Positions 42,356 to 51,402 of a DNA stretch of 64,000 nt are shown piece by piece. The translations under genes were made by a program, and so were the position numbers. This DNA is from Paenibacillus aurantius. GTDB taxonomy: Bacteria > Bacillota > Bacilli > Paenibacillales > NBRC-103111. Every line of letters starts with the position of its first letter. Position 1 is the first letter of the stretch. Location of the stretch: contig NZ_CP130318.1 of assembly GCF_032268605.1 (NCBI RefSeq), forward strand, positions 2,452,001-2,516,000, in the 5' to 3' direction. The notes beneath the pieces were generated by a model. That model worked only from the letters and a program-made list of their open reading frames with translations, made no database searches and was not told the DNA's origin.

Positions 42356-42551
42356 GCATGAACACCCGCCTATGGAATAAAATTCTTTTCCCATCATAGC
42401 ATTTGTCACCCGGTAAGGGAAGGGCTCTCCCGGTCCAATGCCGAACGATACGCTGGGACAAAGCTCTCTCAGCCCGGTGCCTCTCGGGAAGAAGGCGGCG
42501 GCCAGGGAACAGGAGCGGATCCCCGATGCTGTTGTCCCTACCCGAAGAATC

Positions 42552-42580
42552 AAGAAAGCCCCGCCGCGGAGGCAGGGCTT
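42552..42580 (-). terminator. Terminator of the oxidoreductase gene (minus strand)
   Basis: On the minus strand: AAGCCCTGCC-TCCGC-GGCGGGGCTT hairpin followed by TCTT, 31 bp after the stop codon. Confidence 0.75.
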
Positions 42581-42611
42581 GGGGAAATCAGTCGCTATGG
42601 ACGGCTGGAGC

Positions 42612-43661
42612 TCAGAGGTTGACGACATCGGGGAGCCGCTGCTCCACGCAGGCGATCGTCCGGCCTTCATGGATGGCTTTGTCGCCGAGAATGGTCACTT
42701 CCAGCGCCCGGTAGAATTCCTGGAGGTAAGGCTTAGGATCCAGGTTCTCTTCGATCATCCGGATGAGGTATTGGAATTGGCTACCGGTCGGCTTATAGGA
42801 GAAATCGATGTTGAATTCTTCCTTACGGCCGTCAGGATAGTGCTCAAGCTCAATCAGGTTGCCGAGATGCTGTTCCTCCAGGGGACGGTGGGTCCGGTAC
42901 GTGATCCGGATGCGCCCTTTGGGGCCGATAAATTCCTTCAGATTCTCGTTCGGCATGTTATGTCCCCATCCGGCCTCGTAATACCCGATAGAGCCGTCGG
43001 ACAGCTTCACGTTAATCATTCCGTAGTTGTAGGTGTGCTCGGGAACGTCGGGCTCCAGCCTTTGGCCGAACCCGCTCACGGACACCACCTCCGCGCCGGT
43101 GAACCACCGCATAACGTCGACATAGTGGACCCCGCAGTCGACGATGGGGGAGACCTGATTGAGAAGGGCCAAGTGAGACTTCCAGTTGTCCACCGTTTTC
43201 TTGATCTGGGACATTCTCATGACGACAGGGCTTCCGATAGCCCCATCGCGCACCATTTCTCCCACCCGCTGAAAGGTGGAATTGTGCCGGAGAATATGGC
43301 CGACCAGCACCTTGGTCTTAGCCGTACTGCCAAGCTGAACGATTTCAGCGGCATCCTTAAGGTTGGGGGCCATAGGCTTTTCGCAAAGAACGTGCTTGCC
43401 CGCCAGTACGCACGCCCGGGTAATTTCTAGATGGGAAGAGGGATAGGTGGCAATGATCACGATGTGCACATCATCCCGGACGAGATAATCGTTATAATTG
43501 GTGCTCCAAGAGGCGGCCTGGTACCGGTCGGCGAATTCTTTCGCTTTCTCTTCGACCAAATCCGAAACGCCTATAAGATTAACCTGCGGGTGGTTGCTTA
43601 TGTTATCCAAATGGGTGGCACCCATATATCCGCAGCCGACGAGGACGACCCCGTATTTCAT
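42612..43661 (-). CDS. Gfo/Idh/MocA-family oxidoreductase
   Basis: 349 aa. Rossmann motif VLVGCGYMGATHLDNI at the N-terminus, then ATYPSSHLEITRACVLAGKHVLCEKPMA, where EKP holds the conserved catalytic-site Lys. The C-terminal alpha/beta domain includes IVDCGVHYVDVMRWFTGAEVVSVSG. NAD(P)-dependent oxidation of a sugar or inositol derivative is likely. No transporter or kinase is adjacent to narrow the substrate. ATG at 43661 is preferred over a GTG at 43673 because the AGGAAG ribosome site is too close to the latter. Confidence 0.88.
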   Translation of the reverse strand: MKYGVVLVGCGYMGATHLDNISNHPQVNLIGVSDLVEEKAKEFADRYQAASWSTNYNDYLVRDDVHIVIIATYPSSHLEITRACVLAGKHVLCEKPMAPNLKDAAEIVQLGSTAKTKVLVGHILRHNSTFQRVGEMVRDGAIGSPVVMRMSQIKKTVDNWKSHLALLNQVSPIVDCGVHYVDVMRWFTGAEVVSVSGFGQRLEPDVPEHTYNYGMINVKLSDGSIGYYEAGWGHNMPNENLKEFIGPKGRIRITYRTHRPLEEQHLGNLIELEHYPDGRKEEFNIDFSYKPTGSQFQYLIRMIEENLDPKPYLQEFYRALEVTILGDKAIHEGRTIACVEQRLPDVVNL

Positions 43662-43945
43662 GATCCGCTTCACTTCCTGTTTGTTGGTCCGAAACCAGCT
43701 ATTTTAATGAAGGAATGGTTGTAAAACCTGGATGTCTTGCCAAACGGTGGTCGGCCTCATACGGTCTCGGCAGGTCGTTTGGGTGTATTCTTTTTTTGCT
43801 ATGCAGGTAAAATTATAGTGAAGTTATGCCTAAAAAGATAGTGTTGAATCTAGCGCATTTTGTATTGGATTTTGGCATTGGGGATTGCTGGAAAGGCTGT
43901 GCCGCCAAGAGGAAAGACAGGGGAGAAGGGTTGCCCGGACATGCG
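43662..43945. other. Intergenic region with an inverted repeat
   Basis: 284 bp upstream of the oxidoreductase and downstream of speA. Arms CCAAACG (about 43740-43746) and CGTTTGG (43776-43782) enclose a GC-rich segment and are followed by a T-run. This could be a plus-strand terminator-like hairpin or a regulator site for the minus-strand oxidoreductase. No gene seen. Confidence 0.45.
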
Positions 43946-43974
43946 AAAACCCGGTCCTTGGGAAAGGGCCGGGT
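43946..43974 (-). terminator. Terminator of the SpeA-like decarboxylase
   Basis: On the minus strand: ACCCGG-CCCTT ... AAGGA-CCGGGT hairpin with one mismatch followed by TTTT, 15 bp after the stop. Confidence 0.82.
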
Positions 43975-43988
43975 CCTGGGAAGCGAGC

Positions 43989-45455
43989 TTAGAAAATAGC
44001 GGTGGTTTCCACGATAACCTTCACGAATTCGATGCCCCGGTCCTCGGGACCTTTGACCGGAAGGCCGACCTCCACATGCTCGCGTATATAGTTGATGTTT
44101 TCCTGGGAGATGACTTCCCCGGGAAGCAGAATAGGGATGCCCGGCGGATAGACGTAGATGAACTCGGCAATAATCCGGCCTGCTGAATCCTTGAAAGGAA
44201 TGGTCTCCGTATCGCCGTAGAAAGCGTCCCGCGGGGATAGGGAGAGCTGAGGGATCTCCGGAATTTTGATGACGAGCTCGTTGGCTTCCCGGTTGGTGTG
44301 TGTTTCGGCAAGCTCTCTAAGGGCGGCAATGAGCAGGTCGACGGTGTCCTGGGTATCGCCGGGGGTCACCAGGCAAAGAATATTATACATATCGCTTAGT
44401 TCCACTTCGATGTTATAACGCTCGCGCAGCCAGTTCTCCGCGTCGTAGCCCGTAATGCCCAGATGCCGGATATGAACGGTAACCTTAGTCGGATCATAAT
44501 CGAAAGTCGCTTCCGTCCCGAGAATCTCTTCCCCAAAGCAGTACAGTCCGGGAATGCGGTTGATGCTCTCGCGGGCATGCATGGCGAGCCTGAGCGCTTC
44601 CTCAGCCATCTGCCGGCCGTGGACGGCCAGATTGCGGCGGGCCGCATCCAAGGAAGCAAGCAGGATATAGGAGGTCGAAGTTGTCGTCAGCATGCTGATG
44701 ATTGTCTGGATCCGCTTCGGATTCACCCGTTTCGATTTGACGTTCAGAACGGAACTCTGGGTGAGCGAGCCGCCGAGTTTGTGAACGCTTGTCGCCGCCA
44801 TATCGGCTCCCGCTTCCATAGCCGACACGGGCAGCTTGTCATGGAAGTGAATGAGGACGCCATGCGCTTCGTCGACCAGCACGGGGATGTCGTAGCTGTG
44901 CACGAGCTCGACGATTTCCTTCAGATTGGTACAGACTCCATAATAGGTCGGGTTGATCACAAGGACGGCCTTGGAGTCCGGATGCTTCTCCAGCGCCCTT
45001 CGAACCGACCGGGTCGTGATGCCGTGATCGATCCCGAGGTTCTCGTCCCGCACCGGAGAGAGGAAGATCGGCTTGGCGCCGGCAAAAATGATGGCCGACA
45101 TGACCGATTTATGAACATTCCGGGGAACGATAATTTTGTCGCCTTCGGAGCAGACGGACATGATCATGGTCATGATGGCGCCGCTTGTGCCTTGAACGGA
45201 AAAAAAGGTATAATCTGCATGGAATGCATCCGCGGCAAGCTTCTGGGCCTCTTCGATCACGCCGGTCGGCTGGTGAAGATCGTCAAGCGGAGCAATATTG
45301 ATCAAATCAATGGAAAGAGCGCGTTCCCCGATAAACTGGCGGAATTCCGGATCCATGCCCACTCCTTTTTTATGACCGGGGATATGAAACTGGACGGGAT
45401 TGCTTTCCGCATGCCGGACCAGGGCGGAGAACAAGGGGGTGCGATGGTGATCCAT
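43989..45455 (-). CDS. speA: Orn/Lys/Arg decarboxylase, SpeA-like (probable arginine decarboxylase)
   Basis: 488 aa fold-type I PLP decarboxylase without the N-terminal wing domain of E. coli enzymes, the size of Bacillus SpeA. FHIPGHKKGVGMDPEFRQF opens the protein. TFFSVQGTSGAIMTMI, VDEAHGVLIHF and the PLP lysine Lys226 in ATSVHKLGGSLTQSS follow, and the C-terminal domain ends with YVYPPGIPILLPGE. Arginine to agmatine for polyamine synthesis is expected; lysine decarboxylation is the alternative, because these groups are hard to tell apart. AGGAAGAG precedes the ATG. Confidence 0.88.
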   Translation of the reverse strand: MDHHRTPLFSALVRHAESNPVQFHIPGHKKGVGMDPEFRQFIGERALSIDLINIAPLDDLHQPTGVIEEAQKLAADAFHADYTFFSVQGTSGAIMTMIMSVCSEGDKIIVPRNVHKSVMSAIIFAGAKPIFLSPVRDENLGIDHGITTRSVRRALEKHPDSKAVLVINPTYYGVCTNLKEIVELVHSYDIPVLVDEAHGVLIHFHDKLPVSAMEAGADMAATSVHKLGGSLTQSSVLNVKSKRVNPKRIQTIISMLTTTSTSYILLASLDAARRNLAVHGRQMAEEALRLAMHARESINRIPGLYCFGEEILGTEATFDYDPTKVTVHIRHLGITGYDAENWLRERYNIEVELSDMYNILCLVTPGDTQDTVDLLIAALRELAETHTNREANELVIKIPEIPQLSLSPRDAFYGDTETIPFKDSAGRIIAEFIYVYPPGIPILLPGEVISQENINYIREHVEVGLPVKGPEDRGIEFVKVIVETTAIF

Positions 45456-45559
45456 GGTTTCGTCTCTTCCTTTCGTGAGGTGTTATGGAAACAAACAAAA
45501 TGAGTATAACAAATAGGGACGCAGATGCAAGTTAATTTTGTCCGAATAGAAGGTGTAGC

Positions 45560-46810
45560 ATGAATCCCGTAAAAAAGAAACTCGACAAGAAGATGCTGAC
45601 ATCCCCATTCGTGCTGCAGCTGCTTGTGATCATGTTCCTGGTGGAATTCGTGAAGGGCGCTCTCCTGGTGACCTTTCTTCCCGTTTACCTTAACGATGTT
45701 CTGAAAGCCTCCGTTACGGTGATCGGCTGGACGCTGGCCGTCCAATACATAGGGGACAACCTGCTTCGGACACCGATCGGCTGGCTGATCGACCGGATCG
45801 GCTACCGGACGAGCATGCTGATCGGCGTGCTCTCGACACTTGCTTCCGTCTTGATTATCGCCTCGGCCTCAAGCTTCGGATGGATTATCGTTTCCTGTGC
45901 CCTGCTCGGGATCGGAACGGCTCCGCTTTGGCCCTGCGTCATAACCGGGGCTACGGAGATAGCCGGCGAAGAGGGCAGCGGGACGGTCATGAGCGTGGTG
46001 TACATGGCCTGGCTGTCGGGAGTGGGCCTCGGTCCTTTCGTGGCTACCTATTTTATAGGAAGCGGGTATTCGACAGCTTTTAAGCTCTACATCGGGCTGA
46101 TGATCCTGGTTGTGATCGTGGCGCTCTTTCTGCCGGGCAGGAAGAAGCAGAAAGAGGGATTGCGCCGCAGCCGGGACAGCCGGAGAACGGCAAGACTCGG
46201 GTTGAGCCGTGTTCAACGTATGGGCCTTTATTTAAGCGAAGTGCGGAAATCGATGAACGTCAGCCGGATTATCTTCCCCGCTATGTTCGCACAGACGTTC
46301 GCTTTAGGCCTCTTGACGCCGGTTCTTACCCTTTACGCCACCCGGGAACTCCATTTGACGAACGGTCAATTCCGGGCTTTCTTGATCGTGGGAGGCGGGA
46401 TAACCGTCCTGAGCATGATTCCCGTAGGGAAGCTGGTGGACCGGTGGGGCATCAAGTGGTTTCTTAACGCCGGTCTGGTCATAAGCTCGGCGGTTCTTCT
46501 GGTGTTTACGCTGGTAAGAAGCCTGCCGGCTTTGTACGTTCTGGTGGCGCTGCTCGGTTTGGGCTATGCCTTGATCATTCCGTCATGGAACGCTCTCTTG
46601 GCTAAGGCCATACCGAAAGAGAAGAGGGGAGCCGTCTGGGGGTTCTTCCTGACAATCGAGGGGCTGGGAACGACCATTGGACCGATCGTATCCGGTTGGC
46701 TGTCGGACTGGATCAATATCCGGGCTTCCTTCATCGGAAGCGGAGTCGTGCTGTTCCTGCTGCTCGTCATGCAGTGGTTCATCCGCTTCGGCAAGCGGGC
46801 CGCCGTTTAA
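45560..46810 (+). CDS. MFS transporter
   Basis: 416 aa with 12 predicted helices. Loop 2-3 signature GWLIDRIGYRTSMLIGVL and its repeat GKLVDRWGIKWFLNAGLV mark the major facilitator superfamily. A long basic central loop (GRKKQKEGLRRSRDSRRTARLGLSRVQRM) separates the halves. No substrate is deducible; the general shape fits drug/metabolite efflux (DHA1-like). It is divergent from speA, with a shared ~100-bp control region. Confidence 0.85.
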   Translation: MNPVKKKLDKKMLTSPFVLQLLVIMFLVEFVKGALLVTFLPVYLNDVLKASVTVIGWTLAVQYIGDNLLRTPIGWLIDRIGYRTSMLIGVLSTLASVLIIASASSFGWIIVSCALLGIGTAPLWPCVITGATEIAGEEGSGTVMSVVYMAWLSGVGLGPFVATYFIGSGYSTAFKLYIGLMILVVIVALFLPGRKKQKEGLRRSRDSRRTARLGLSRVQRMGLYLSEVRKSMNVSRIIFPAMFAQTFALGLLTPVLTLYATRELHLTNGQFRAFLIVGGGITVLSMIPVGKLVDRWGIKWFLNAGLVISSAVLLVFTLVRSLPALYVLVALLGLGYALIIPSWNALLAKAIPKEKRGAVWGFFLTIEGLGTTIGPIVSGWLSDWINIRASFIGSGVVLFLLLVMQWFIRFGKRAAV

Positions 46811-46916
46811 TCTTCTAGACCGGACGATTCCTCCCTGCTGAGGGGAATCTAATTCTAGGTAAGCGCCGCGACGCTCAGGCAAAATTTCAAAATCGTGTAA
46901 GGGGCTGCATTTCTCC

Positions 46917-48086
46917 ATGAAAAAACAACTTCTGACCATCGTGTTCATGCTGTTCACCGTCTTCGTCGGGTTCGGCATTATTATTCCCGTTCTTCCCGCC
47001 ATCATCGTGGAAACCGGGAACAACAACTTCCATCTGGCCATGCTGCTGTCCGTCTACTCGGCCGTCTCCTTCTTCATGTCTCCGTTCTGGGGCGGCTTGT
47101 CGGACCGCATCGGCCGCAAGCCGGTTATCCTGACGGGACTGCTCGGCTTCAGCATCTCCTTCCTCATCTTCGGCTTATCGGACGGGGTGCTGTGGATGAT
47201 GTACCTCTCGCGCATTATCGGGGGCCTCTTCTCCGGTGCGGTCGCCTCCTGTGCGGTGGCTTATGTGGCGGATATCACCACTGAAGAGAACCGGACGAAA
47301 GGGATGGGCTTCGTGGGAATGGCGATCGGCATGGGCTTCGTGTTCGGCCCGGCCATCGGGGGGATTCTCAGCGTATGGGGCTCGTACCTGCCCTTCTACG
47401 CTTCGGGAGCCCTGTCCTTCCTGGTGTTCCTGTTCGCGCTCAGCGTGTTGAAGGAGTCCCTGACTCCGGACAAGAGGCACGCCAAGGACATGCCCAAGCC
47501 ATCCCGCTGGACGGCCTTCCAGGGAAAGCTTAAGTACCTTTATGTCCTGTCGTTCTTCGTTTCCTTTACTCTAGCCGGCCTCGAGTCCACCTTCCAGCTC
47601 TTCGAGCTGGAGCGGGTCGGAGCGACCAGCTATCAGATCGGTTGGATGTTCCTGGCCAACGGGATCGTTGGCGCCGCCATTCAGGGCGGGGTCGTCCGCC
47701 GTCTCCGCGGCAAGGAGAAGCCCGCTATCGCGCTTGGGCTTGCGCTTTCGGCCGCCGGCTTCTTCCTGCTGCTGCTGTCGTCGAATTTGATTGACGCCAC
47801 CTTGTACCTGGCCGTTTTCGGCGCAGGGAACGCCCTCATCCGGCCGTGTGTCACGTCCCTGATCACCCAACGGACCACCGTGGGGCAGGGCGTTGCCACA
47901 GGGCTGAATTCGTCGATGGACAGCCTGGGCCGGATCCTCGGTCCGCTGCTCGCCGTGGCCGTATTCAATTGGCAGACCGCCGTCCCGTTCATCATCGGAG
48001 GCGTGCTCTGCCTGGCGGCTCTTCTGCTCCTCAGCCGGTTCGCCGCGCTCGACACGCAAGGGACGACGGTGCGTCCGCCGGCCTGA
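46917..48086 (+). CDS. MFS transporter, TetA/DHA1-like multidrug efflux
   Basis: 389 aa with 12 helices. FVGFGIIIPVLPAIIVETG is the helix-1 pattern of DHA1 exporters (TetA, NorA, Bmr). GGLSDRIGRKPVILTGLLGF is motif A, RIIGGLFSGAVASCAVAYVADIT motif B, and GMGFVFGPAIGGIL motif C, the antiporter motif. It is likely a proton-driven efflux pump; the closest Bacillus counterparts are YitG/NorA-like. AAGGGG lies upstream, somewhat far from the ATG. A terminator follows. Confidence 0.87.
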   Translation: MKKQLLTIVFMLFTVFVGFGIIIPVLPAIIVETGNNNFHLAMLLSVYSAVSFFMSPFWGGLSDRIGRKPVILTGLLGFSISFLIFGLSDGVLWMMYLSRIIGGLFSGAVASCAVAYVADITTEENRTKGMGFVGMAIGMGFVFGPAIGGILSVWGSYLPFYASGALSFLVFLFALSVLKESLTPDKRHAKDMPKPSRWTAFQGKLKYLYVLSFFVSFTLAGLESTFQLFELERVGATSYQIGWMFLANGIVGAAIQGGVVRRLRGKEKPAIALGLALSAAGFFLLLLSSNLIDATLYLAVFGAGNALIRPCVTSLITQRTTVGQGVATGLNSSMDSLGRILGPLLAVAVFNWQTAVPFIIGGVLCLAALLLLSRFAALDTQGTTVRPPA

Positions 48087-48108
48087 TGCCGCCTCTACCC
48101 GGCTCGAA

Positions 48109-48147
48109 GAAGATGATCCCGATATGGAACCGGGGTCATCTTTTTTA
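48109..48147 (+). terminator. Terminator after the second MFS gene
   Basis: AAGATGATCCCG / CGGGGTCATCTT hairpin (one G-T pair) followed by TTTTTTATTTT. Confidence 0.9.
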
Positions 48148-48173
48148 TTTTCCAGGGTAACAATAGCCTTCAA

Positions 48174-48208
48174 GTAAACAAAAGCTACAAAAGGTAAAGA
48201 ATCTACAC
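48174..48208 (+). promoter_or_regulatory. Putative YesN-type regulator operator A
   Basis: Two direct half-sites of the form GTAAA-N7-YAC: 48174-48188 and 48194-48208, start-to-start 20 bp. It lies 71 bp upstream of the first glycosidase of the locus. A weak -10 (TAAGGT, 48232-48237) sits 38 bp after the start of the second half-site, the same geometry as at the two sister sites B and C. Confidence 0.65.
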
Positions 48209-48278
48209 TTTTCCATCCTTGTTCCGTGGGCTAAGGTGAAGCTGTGCAGGTGAACTGGGAATAGGAAGGGTGAACCGA

Positions 48279-50348
48279 TTGAAGATCGACAGGAAGAGAG
48301 TGGTTACGAGAAATAATCCGATGGTGTGGGGGATAGACCCCTTATCCCCATTCTCCGTAGGCAATGGCGAATTTGCCATGACGGTGGATTTTACGGGGCT
48401 GCAGAGTTTTCCTGAACTGTATACGAATACTATACCCTTGGGGACCATGTCCAACTGGGGATGGCACACCTCTCCGAATCCGAACGGTTATTCGGCCGAG
48501 GGCTTTCCGCTAACGAATTATAAAACCTTCAATGGCCGTGAAACCGGGTACAGGTACTTCCCCTGGCTAACCCAGGGAAGAACCGGCGCCATCGATTGGC
48601 TGCGGGCGAATCCGCATCGTCTGCATCTCGGTCATGTGGGTCTCCGGTTCCGTACGAAGTCGGGGGCTTACGCCAAGCCGGAGCAGTTTGGCCAATTGGA
48701 ACAAACTCTTGATTTGTGGACCGGAATCCTGGAGAGCCGTTTCCTTTTGGACGATGCCTCCATAACGGTGCGCACGTGCTGTCATCCGGCAAGGGATCTG
48801 ATCGCCGTACAAGTCGAGTCCGACCTCTTGTCAGAAGGGGCTATCGAATGCGTTTATCGTTTCCCCTACGGAAGCCAGCATAAGCAATCGGTTGTATGGG
48901 ACCGGCCTGAGGCTCATCAGACGGATCTAACGGCCGGAGACCGTCACGCGGTATTTAAACGGACGCTTGACCAGGACCGTTTTGAGGTGATAACGGAGTG
49001 GAACGTCCCGGGAGAGCTGATCGGCGAGGAGGGCCATCATTTTGTCCTCAAGCCTCGAACGGAAGGGAACCGTTTCGAATGTGTCACCCTGTTCACACCG
49101 GAAGAGGGCCGGTTTGAACTACCGTCCTATAAACAAACGGCGGAAGCCTCGTCCGATCACTGGAGCTCCTTTTGGAGCGATGGAGGGTTTATCGATTTCG
49201 GAGACGCCACGGATCCCCGAGCACCCGAGCTGGAACGGCGTACGGTTCTCTCCCTTTATCAAACGTACATTAATTCCAGCGGATCGCTTCCTCCGCAGGA
49301 AACCGGCTACGTGTTCAATAGCTGGGACGGTAAATTCCACCTCGAAATGCATTGGTGGCATGCGGTGCATTTTGCTTTGTGGGGAAGACCGCAGTTATTG
49401 GAAAACAGCCTTCCGTGGTACCAATCGATCCTCCCGATCGCGCGGGAAACCGCTAAGAGCCAAGGCTATGAAGGAGCACGATGGCCGAAATGCGTGGCGC
49501 CCGACGGCCGGCAAATGCCTTGCTATATCGAGCCGTTCCTGATCTGGCAGCAGCCGCATCCCATTTATTATTGTGAACTGCTTTACCGGTCCCATCCGGA
49601 CGGCGAGGTATTGGAGCGTTATCAGGAGCTTGTGCACGAAAGTGCTCTGTTCATGGCTTCTTTCGTGGAGTGGGACGAAGCGGGCTCCCGCTATGTTCTC
49701 GGTCCACCGGTGGCTCCGGCGCAGGAGAGATATGATCATGAAACCACCATCAATCCAACCTTCGAGCTGGCGTATTGGCATTTTGGGCTGGAAACGGCCC
49801 AGCAATGGAGGATGCGCTTAGGACTGCCTCGAGAGGAGAAGTGGGACCATATCCTAGCTAATCTGTCGCCCTTGCCTGTTGTGGACGGGGTGTATGTAGC
49901 GGCGGAAACGGCTCCCGATACTTTCTCTAACAAGGAATACACGACCGACCACCCGACCATGGCAGCCAGTATGGGGCTATTGCCCGGCGCCATGGCGGAT
50001 AAGGAGACCATGCGGCACACTTACGATAAAATTATCAAGGTATGGAACTGGAAATCCGCTTGGGGATGGGACTTTCCGATGATGGCCATGACGGCTGCAC
50101 GGTTGGGCATGCCGGAGAAGGCAGTCGATGTGCTTCTGATGGATGCGGAGAAAAATCGGTATTTGCCGAACGGGCACTGTTTCCAGAATCATTCTCTTAC
50201 CATCTACCTCCCCGGCAACGGAGGTTTACTGTCCGCCGTCGCCATGATGGCCGCCGGCTGGACCGACAGCGATTCCGGAGAGGCGCCCGGGTTTCCGAAC
50301 GAAGGAACCTGGAAAATCCGTTCGGAAGGGTTAATGACCTATATTTGA
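48279..50348 (+). CDS. Six-hairpin-type glycoside hydrolase, family uncertain (GH-L/GH95-like fold)
   Basis: 689 aa, no signal peptide, so it acts on imported oligosaccharides. The N-terminal ~270 residues look like a beta-sandwich (NPMVWGIDPLSPFSVGNGEFAMTVDFTGLQSFPE). The rest resembles an (alpha/alpha)6 barrel: LEMHWWHAVHFALWGRP, ETTINPTFELAYWHFGLETAQQWRMRLG, and GWDFPMMAMTAARLGMPEKAVDVLLMD. The ETTINPTFELAYW segment sits where GH65/GH95-like barrels place acidic catalytic residues. No exact CAZy family could be named by eye. The start is TTG 48279, 9 nt after AGGAAGG. Confidence 0.75.
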   Translation: MKIDRKRVVTRNNPMVWGIDPLSPFSVGNGEFAMTVDFTGLQSFPELYTNTIPLGTMSNWGWHTSPNPNGYSAEGFPLTNYKTFNGRETGYRYFPWLTQGRTGAIDWLRANPHRLHLGHVGLRFRTKSGAYAKPEQFGQLEQTLDLWTGILESRFLLDDASITVRTCCHPARDLIAVQVESDLLSEGAIECVYRFPYGSQHKQSVVWDRPEAHQTDLTAGDRHAVFKRTLDQDRFEVITEWNVPGELIGEEGHHFVLKPRTEGNRFECVTLFTPEEGRFELPSYKQTAEASSDHWSSFWSDGGFIDFGDATDPRAPELERRTVLSLYQTYINSSGSLPPQETGYVFNSWDGKFHLEMHWWHAVHFALWGRPQLLENSLPWYQSILPIARETAKSQGYEGARWPKCVAPDGRQMPCYIEPFLIWQQPHPIYYCELLYRSHPDGEVLERYQELVHESALFMASFVEWDEAGSRYVLGPPVAPAQERYDHETTINPTFELAYWHFGLETAQQWRMRLGLPREEKWDHILANLSPLPVVDGVYVAAETAPDTFSNKEYTTDHPTMAASMGLLPGAMADKETMRHTYDKIIKVWNWKSAWGWDFPMMAMTAARLGMPEKAVDVLLMDAEKNRYLPNGHCFQNHSLTIYLPGNGGLLSAVAMMAAGWTDSDSGEAPGFPNEGTWKIRSEGLMTYI

Positions 50349-50351
50349 TTG

Positions 50352-50377
50352 GGAGCTGCCTCGGGGCGGCTCTTTTT
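50352..50377 (+). terminator. Terminator after the first glycosidase
   Basis: GAGCTGCC-TCGG-GGCGGCTC hairpin and five T, directly after the stop. It makes the glycosidase a separate unit from the permease operon. Confidence 0.9.
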
Positions 50378-50387
50378 CGTGTGAAAG

Positions 50388-50452
50388 GTAAACAAAAGAT
50401 ACTCCAGGTAAAAATGCCCCACTATCGGCCGCCGCGCCACCCCACCTATACT
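50388..50452 (+). promoter_or_regulatory. Putative YesN-type regulator operator B and promoter of the permease operon
   Basis: Half-sites GTAAA-N7-YAC at 50388-50402 and 50408-50422, 20 bp apart. TATACT at 50447-50452 is the -10, 39 bp after the start of the second half-site, with no consensus -35. The proximal half-site therefore abuts the -35 position, typical for activation by an AraC-type regulator. Confidence 0.7.
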
Positions 50453-50475
50453 AAATGTAAAAGAGGAGGGGGATT

Positions 50476-51381
50476 ATGCGGGCTGGAACGAAACGTCGCC
50501 GCAACAATGGGCAGCTGCATCTCATGCTGGTGCCCGGGCTGATCTTGATCGCGGTCTTCAGTTATTTGCCAATGGCGGGTCTGAGCATTGCCTTTCAGGA
50601 TTTCAACCCGATCGTAGGCTTTAACAAGCTTAACTGGAACGGAATGGACAATTTCGAGTACATGTGGGCCCTTCCGGATTTTATGCCCGCCGTGAAAAAT
50701 ACCGTGATCATCTCCATCATGAAAATTGCTGCAGGCATCCTGGTGCCGGTCACGGCGGCCCTGCTGCTGAACGAGGTTCGTTCGGTCCTATTCAAGCGCT
50801 CCGTGCAGACCGTTATTTATATGCCGCACTTTTTCTCCTGGGTCATCCTGGGAGGGATCGTCATTGATGTGCTCTCGCCCGGCGAAGGGATCGTGAACCA
50901 GATCATTCAGGCGTTCGGCGGCAAGCCGATCTCCTTCCTGTCCAGCAATCAATGGTTCCGCTATGTGCTCGTCATCACGGACCAATGGAAGGAATTCGGC
51001 TTCAGCACCATCGTCTACCTCGCTGCTCTGACCTCGATCGACCAGGGACTGTACGAGGCAGCGGTCATGGACGGAGCGGGCCGCTGGCGCCAAACCTGGA
51101 ACGTGACGCTGCCGGGCATTCGCCCGATCGTCGTGCTGATGGCAACGCTCAGCCTCGGCAACATTCTGAACGGCGGCTTCGACCAGGTGTTCAACCTGTA
51201 TAACCCGATGGTTTACCGGACCGGTGACATTCTAGATACGCTCGTGTACCGGATCGGCATTGTGCAAACCCAATATGCGGTGGCGGCGGCCATCGGCCTG
51301 ATTAAGTCGGTCGTGTCGCTTGCGCTCATCGGTTTCGGCTACTGGATTGCTTACCGGTTTGCGAAATACCGGATTTTCTAA
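50476..51381 (+). CDS. Sugar ABC transporter permease, LplB/UgpA-like
   Basis: 301 aa with six helices. The opening LMLVPGLILIAVFSYLPMAGLSIAFQDFNP is typical of LplB-type permeases of the CUT1 oligosaccharide importers. The ATPase-contact EAA loop is LYEAAVMDGAGRWRQTWNVTLPGIRPI near residue 195. GAGGAGGGGG precedes the ATG. It pairs with the next gene to form the membrane channel; the solute-binding protein is at 55858 and no ATPase gene is in view. Confidence 0.93.
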   Translation: MRAGTKRRRNNGQLHLMLVPGLILIAVFSYLPMAGLSIAFQDFNPIVGFNKLNWNGMDNFEYMWALPDFMPAVKNTVIISIMKIAAGILVPVTAALLLNEVRSVLFKRSVQTVIYMPHFFSWVILGGIVIDVLSPGEGIVNQIIQAFGGKPISFLSSNQWFRYVLVITDQWKEFGFSTIVYLAALTSIDQGLYEAAVMDGAGRWRQTWNVTLPGIRPIVVLMATLSLGNILNGGFDQVFNLYNPMVYRTGDILDTLVYRIGIVQTQYAVAAAIGLIKSVVSLALIGFGYWIAYRFAKYRIF

Positions 51382-51402
51382 GGAAAGGAAGGCGACCGTC
51401 CT